From the NCBI GenBank assembly GCA_036872755.1, contig JAVHNS010000005.1:2480001-2544000 (forward strand): DNA of 64,000 nucleotides, in the 5' to 3' direction. The position numbers were made by a program, and so were the translations under genes. Of this stretch, positions 58,521 through 64,000 are shown in pieces. The notes beneath the pieces were generated by a model. It was not told the origin of the DNA and searched no databases. It saw nothing but the letters and a program-made list of their open reading frames with translations. Source of the DNA: Orbilia blumenaviensis (lineage: Eukaryota; Ascomycota; Orbiliomycetes; Orbiliales; Orbiliaceae). Every line of letters starts with the position of its first letter. The stretch's first letter is position 1.

Positions 58521-61500
58521 GCGTTGAATCATAATCATGATCATACGCACACCATTCTGGAAGTCGCGAAGACAGCATTCGATTGATAGAGGCGAGTCCT
58601 TCGCAGCGGGTGAACTAGGTCGGGTGACCGGCTGCAACCACTGATATTATGATGTGGTATGGTATTGTAAATAGTCTGATTAGCTTGATTAGCTAGTAAT
58701 AATTTGTATATAGTGCCAAAATATATTTAAATATATATCATGGTAAAGTGAATCATTACCAGCATACATAATTGTATACAGCGACGAATTTACCCTTGTT
58801 CCTCTCAATATCGACCATTTAATTGATTTCTTAGGCATCGGCCACTGGCCACACGCCTATGTATCGCTACAGTGTATTTAATGTTCTGCATCGAAGATGT
58901 CAGTTGGCTAGGAGGTTGAATGGAGGTAGGTGCGGGGTTCACACGTCCCTGGCATTATGTCTACGAGATTTTAGGGCTTAGTCCCTAGGGACAGGGGTGC
59001 TGTTAGGAGGCATTTCGGAGGTGTAGATATAGAATACTATGGTATAGACGTCGACCTGTAGGCGGTTAGCTTTGCAATGCTTGGAGGTTGATATCATGAT
59101 CTTATATGTACGTAAATCGTTATAAATACCGTGTTGTAGTTGTTGTAGAAATGCTGCTGGGTTCCAAGAACTGCCAAAGTTCTCAGTGTGTTGTTTTATT
59201 GCAGATCGTTTGATAGCCCAACGCATGATAGTCCCGGTCTGAGATCCGGTACACACGGCCGAGAAATTCTCTTGGTTCCCCCTGCCTTATCAAACTAAGG
59301 CTCCATGAGGTCCAGTCTTGCCATTACTCGTATAAGCATGTATCACGACGGCGGCACCAGGAGACACCACTAGGCGAAAGTGTCAAAAGTTTAGAGGGGC
59401 GGAGCACTACAATCAAGCTCGCGGGGTCCCGAGTGGTGTGAAGAAGGTATATTGCTTTCTGAGGTCTTCGTTTGGCTGAGCTAATGTGGAACATGAGAGG
59501 TCGTACGATTGAGGGCCTTGATCACTATTTTACAGCCCGCTCTGATCAAATCCGGATCAAAAGTGAAAGAACGAAAAAGCAAACTTAATGCTGCCCTGTT
59601 ACCGTTCCTCCAGCCTGCGTGTCAGAAATGAACGGGAATAGACACACGATCGTGGGAACTCAAGAAAAAGCTTGTCTGGGCTTGACTCCTCTCGCCTCCA
59701 GACTTGGCAGACTTGTCCCGATATCCTAGCATCATCACATAGGGATCAAGAGTTTGATGCATCCGGGTTCGAATTCCAAGTTCACTCAGGATTGAGTCTG
59801 GCTAGTAATGTGGCCGAGATGGTTTTTGCTACCCTCTGTCCAGCCTCCGAAGCCGATCCTAGAGCGCCTCGCCAACAAAGCGAGCCTGACATTTGGGTGA
59901 CTTGGAAGGGAAACAAATCTCCTGTCCTCCTCCTCCTCGTCGTCATGCGAGCGCTAAAATAGAGCAGCTCTGTTTTGAACGGCGAAAAGGGTGGCACTAA
60001 TTTGAGGAATGGATTCTATGTGTGTGAGTGGAGCACACACATCCTGAAAGTGGTGAGGCCGCTAAATTGGCTGCACCTGGCCTTCTTCATTAGCCCTCTC
60101 GCCGGATAAGAGCGAGGCTGTTAATAACCCTCCTCGCCCACGTTTTTTCTCCCAAGACTTCCCCCCCTTTACCAAGACTACCTGCCAGGACGTCTGCTTC
60201 TCAGTCTTCAATAACTTCTTGGTCTACCAAGGCCAACATTCACGATCACGCGAAACACGGCATATAAGCTTTCTTGACATCTTCGATCCGTCGAGCAGAC
60301 AAGAAAAGCCATCGAAGCTTTGCTTTTGGTTCCCCATCTCGGACTCCTCACGTACGAATTTAAACTTGGAGGCTTCTTTTTCTTCCGGCGGGATTGCTTT
60401 GTCGGGTTGATTTTTTTTTTTTTTTTACCTGCCCCAATCAACTAAAAAAAAAAAAAAAAAAAAAAAAAAAGGTCAGTTGCGGGAAAATTTAGCGTGGTAT
60501 TCGGGCAACCCCTCTTGGTTTTTGTCGCTCTATTTTTCCTTCCCCAAATTTACTAGCATAGACGGGCTGCAAAGTCTTTGCTGGGTGGGTTTGAGCTGTC
60601 TCCTCCCTGCATATTGGGAGGTAGGCGGGTTTTTTCATCAAAAGCTCGGATTTAGCTACTGTGAAAGCTCAGGGCTCGAAGTAGTCTCGGTCCCAGACGC
60701 TGTTGACCAGGCTCGAAGCTGTTTTGTGTCAATTTTCACCAATTCTAGCATCCAGCATCTATCGTTCCACCAGACTCAGCCCCGAGGCCACCCTCCCTAT
60801 TGTTAATACCTCTATTGTGTAAAACTTTCAGCACCTAACTTGCAGTGTTTGATTTCCAGATCCAAAGGAATTGGTCTGTCCATATTTCCTTCGAACTGGA
60901 GGCCCTCCAGAGCGCTTCGACCACTTCAAATATCTAGTGATCTTCCGAGTCAGCTTTACCAGGGCTGACACCTCGAAGCGACAGTCTTGCTTGAGTTTTT
61001 TAGCATTCGACCGCAGCTGTTAGACCCGCCAAACCAGCCAAGAAATAGCAAAGCCGGCATCCAAGGAACCCGAAAAGGCTTACGCACCCAGCCCAGAGTT
61101 CCCGAGGGAAGGGGAGGCAAATCAGATCGAAGCATTCGACTCAGTTTGGGTTCTCAAAACAAATAAGTTACCAAGCCAGCCATCTTAACCACCGATCTGC
61201 TGTTCTTTATCAGCCGAAGCCCTGTTCCCACTTGGATGAGATCATCCATCCCACCGCCATCGGCAGTATCGCAATCGCTTTGAATTCGGTTTCTCTTATC
61301 CTTCAGCATTGAGTTGGGATTCTTCGCTCGTTGAATTTCGTGGCTTTTGAAAAAGGGGGGAAAATAGCACCACCCTTTGAACTTATCCGGAAGGGAGGCT
61401 ACTCGACTCGGCTGTTCTGTGGTTGAAACGACAGTGTGACCTCTCAAGAAAAGTTTCGCCGTCTTGACTGCTTCGCTGCTTGGAATTTAAACCAGATTTG

Positions 61501-62233
61501 GGTGGACGGTAAAGGAAAGTCGCGGCTTCCTTGTTTTGCTCGGGGCCAAGTCACAGAAGAATTATTACTGCTCCTGGGTGACACGACAGTTGCCTTGCCT
61601 TGCCCCATTGTGTCTGATCTGAACGGAGAAAAGAGCCCGCGAACATCGATCATTTCTGTTGCCTGTTCCCTGCCCAGCTCCGTTAGCTCTCTATCCGATC
61701 TGTCATCAGCTGCACTACAACTGCAATCGTTGCTGAAGAGAGTTCTTTTCAGGTCATCTGCACCCCGGTCGGTTTCCAAGCCAGAGTCGCCCATACTTCG
61801 ACTGCATTTCGAAGGCTTATTTCTGGCTAAGCTTTTCATAATTTGTTTATTTCCTGTTGACCATTCTCTTCATCTCTCATCCACCGGCCACCGACCCTTC
61901 TCCTTACGTACATGAGCAAGAGGGGCCTTGGCTGTCTGCATCTTGCCGTTATCTCTGTTGTCCGCAACAGTCCAACTTTCTCCCTCCCACCCGACCAAGC
62001 GACTCGCGGAAACCTGCAGCACGGAGCCCAAGATCTAGCGACCGATTGACGCCTTTCAAGAGGCTTGGGCAATTTCCCTAAGACACACGCATACGCACGC
62101 TCTTTACAAAACTTCCACTGATCGCAGTGGTTTCCTGGACGCGCGACTCCCTTCGTGGGATCGTTGCGGGAGAAGTTTACCTGACGCCGGTTCCAACTTG
62201 TCCACAATCAGTGGCCTGATATCATTCCGCACC
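58521..62233. other. Intergenic and probable long leader, 3.7 kb
   Basis: The first part is the 3' flank of the secreted-protein gene. From about 60100 the sequence is rich in CT and short C/G patches and may include a long leader of the arrestin gene. It contains a T16 tract and an A27 tract 17 bp apart (60411-60470). Open frames of up to 159 codons around 61436-61915 occur on both strands with no domain and are not called. Confidence 0.5.
60411..60470. repeat. T16 and A27 inverted homopolymer pair
   Basis: T16 (60411-60426), a 17-bp spacer, then A27 (60444-60470). Transcribed, it could fold into a U/A stem with a short loop. Confidence 0.9.
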
Positions 62234-64000
62234 ATGTCGACACTGGGCAGTGGTCGACTAAACTCTTTAATCTCCCGGATACGCAACTCTTCTTCTCGAT
62301 CGCCATCGTCACCCACGCAGGCATCTGGCCCCACCACCGCCGCCGCCCCATCTACATTATCGCAGTTGAAACCCTCCCGCCGTGCCATCAATGACTTCTA
62401 CATTAAACTCGACTACCCTCATCGACGGTATAAACCTGGGGAGCATATTACTGGATCGATAGTTCTCACGACATCTCGCGCCACTCGGATAACACATCTC
62501 ACCCTGACACTGGGAGGTAGTGTTATGGTCTATCCTCACGACCGAAGAGGCCACAAGTGGGGCGAAGATGTTGTCAAAGATGTTACTTACCGGGATAACA
62601 AAATGATTAGGGGCTGTAGAAGCCGAGGGACAACAATAGAAGGAAGACACAGCGGTCGGGGCGTGGTGCTGTTCGAGGAAGAACAGGTTATCGTCGGTGA
62701 AGGACGGCTGGGCGCCGGCGGGTTAGAAGTCGGCTTCGTGATCGAATTCCCCAGCAAGGGCGGGATAAATAGTCTGGATGTACGTTTTCCCCGGACGCAC
62801 ACTCGGCCTTTGCCCTGGGACTTTTACTGACATGGCCTTCTGCAATATCATAGTTCGAGAGAGGAGCCATTACATATCTACTAACAGCGACACTTACCCG
62901 ACCGACGACGATCCATACTGTCTCGACATGCACAGCGGAGGTCAAATTCTCCGAGAACATCGACGTTTCTATGTTTAGCCCTCCGAAACCGCTTACAATA
63001 TCTATCGAACCTCAGCGGCCGCTTCGTCGACTGAAATCGTCGGGTTCCTCGAACGATTCCACGACATACATCCAAACATTGCACCAGCCGCCCAATCTAT
63101 CGCCGCCCCTTTCTCCCTCTCTTCCCAAAACACCCTCCAACAACACACCCTCATTACCCCCTTCTCCGACCGTCTCTGCACAGCCCCATCCCATGGCAAC
63201 TATTGAACTTTTGAGACCCGCATGTTTGCCCGGAGAATCAATCCCTATCAGAATCACGGTATCCCATAACCGACCGCTAAAATCCATGTCCGGTGTAATA
63301 ACAACATTATCACGTCAATGCCGACTCGATACTCTACCTCCTGCCGATAAGGTTCTTACCGCATCCTCTCTCTCATTTTCGAAATCATGTGTTTCTACTT
63401 TCCGTAAAGATCTCAACCAATCAATCACAGCTCTCATCGTCGACCCAAGAAGCCTAACGACCGTCATTAAAACCAGCGTGCGTATTCCGGGGGATGCATT
63501 CCCGACCATCTCAAAAGTTCCGCAGGGAGTACTAGAATTTACCTATTTTGTTGAGGTTGTGGTAGACCTTGGGGGGAAACTGGCCAGCCGCAATGGGGTG
63601 GGTGATGTAATTATGGACGGTAGCACCGGTGAGGATTTGAAACGAATACAAACAGAAGGGATCATGGAAACCGACCGAATACGGCGAGAGAAAGGTGTCA
63701 TCAGCTGCACTTTTGAGGTTGTCGTCGGAACAATTGATACTGGGAAACGACGGAGGAGAAAAGATGATAAATCGAAAGAAACACCAGCTGCGCCAGCTTC
63801 AGCACAATCACACACGTCTTCCGGGGAAACATATTCTGAAGAATCCAGAACAGAGAGAGATGTCGAAAGGGACAATACAGTAGCCCAAGTCATGAACTTC
63901 CTGGATGCGCCAGAATATCAAAATAGTAGCACACGGTCTTCGCCTTCTAATGTCAGCATTACACCGCCGCCTCCCATTCAGCCACCTCCAATGATCCCAC
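62234..64000 (+). CDS. palF: PalF/Rim8-like arrestin of the ambient-pH signalling pathway, 3' end outside window
   Basis: Exon 1 is 62234-62779 and exon 2 runs from 62854 through the window end without a stop (564 codons visible). The 74-bp intron has a GTACGT donor and a TATCATAG acceptor; removing it joins INSLD to FERGAITYLLTATLTRP, the conserved middle of the arrestin N domain. Residues 52-230 form arrestin N (NDFYIKLDYPHRRYKPGEH, ITGSIVLTTSRATRITHL, FEEEQVIVGEGRL, FERGAITYLL). The phrase FSENIDVSMFSPPKP follows, then a Ser/Pro linker and an arrestin C domain (about 330-500). In ascomycetes PalF/Rim8 is recruited to the plasma-membrane sensor PalH/Rim21, is ubiquitinated, and links the sensor to ESCRT for PacC/Rim101 activation. 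A general alpha-arrestin paralogue is the alternative. An in-frame TTG at 62198 is not a plausible start. The visible end is proline-rich. Confidence 0.8.

Noticed and set aside
61436..61915. 159-codon plus-strand ORF and its antisense partner
   Set aside because: Both strands are open at once, as happens in balanced composition; no domain, non-ATG start, and it lies in the probable leader of the arrestin gene.

Overview
This window looks like nuclear DNA of a filamentous ascomycete (Pezizomycotina). The protein genes carry short introns (about 58-231 bp, with one long exception) with GTATGT/GTAAGT-type donors and CTAAC/CTAAT-like branch sites. The gene families are typical of these fungi: a Zn(II)2Cys6 regulator with a fungal-type middle domain, a C-terminal C2H2 zinc-finger protein, a Cps1/GT2-type polysaccharide synthase, a But2-domain secreted protein, and a PalF/Rim8-like arrestin of the ambient-pH pathway. 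I cannot fix the class or genus from sequence reading alone.

Layout. 1-300 (-): 5' end of a secreted cysteine-rich protein gene that runs off the left edge. 4712-6307 (+): intronless Ser/Pro-rich coiled-coil protein. 8371-12103 (-): one five-exon gene of 1,129 codons that ends in two C2H2 fingers; a naive ORF scan splits it into several pieces. 12104-29417: a 17-kb stretch with no gene I can support. 29418-31969 (+): four-exon GT2 polysaccharide synthase. 34870-36505 (+): two-exon, probably tail-anchored protein of unknown function. 37299-40414 (-): five-exon Zn2Cys6 transcription factor, convergent with the previous gene. 45422-46507 (+): disordered Ser/Pro/His-rich protein. 46508-53519: gene-poor, except for a candidate spliced gene on the minus strand (52655-53276) divergent from the next one. 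53520-54619 (+): secreted But2-domain protein. 57831-58520 (+): small secreted protein with a proline run. 62234-end (+): PalF/Rim8-like arrestin, cut by the right edge.

The gene models are spliced by hand. Each was accepted because donor, branch-like site and acceptor restore one reading frame through a recognisable protein. The clearest joins are the Zn2Cys6 cluster split across two exons, the C2H2 gene held in frame across four introns, the GT2 gene across three, and the But2 gene across two.

Gene density is low (about ten supported genes in 64 kb). The intergenic DNA carries several long homopolymer tracts and a few coding-like relics. The genes do not form an evident operon-like or biosynthetic cluster. 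The nearest thing to a theme is the cell surface: a polysaccharide synthase, three secreted proteins, one probable tail-anchored protein and a pH-signalling arrestin. That link is inference from gene content, not evidence of shared function. I found no tRNA, rRNA, CRISPR, intact transposon or obvious LTR.
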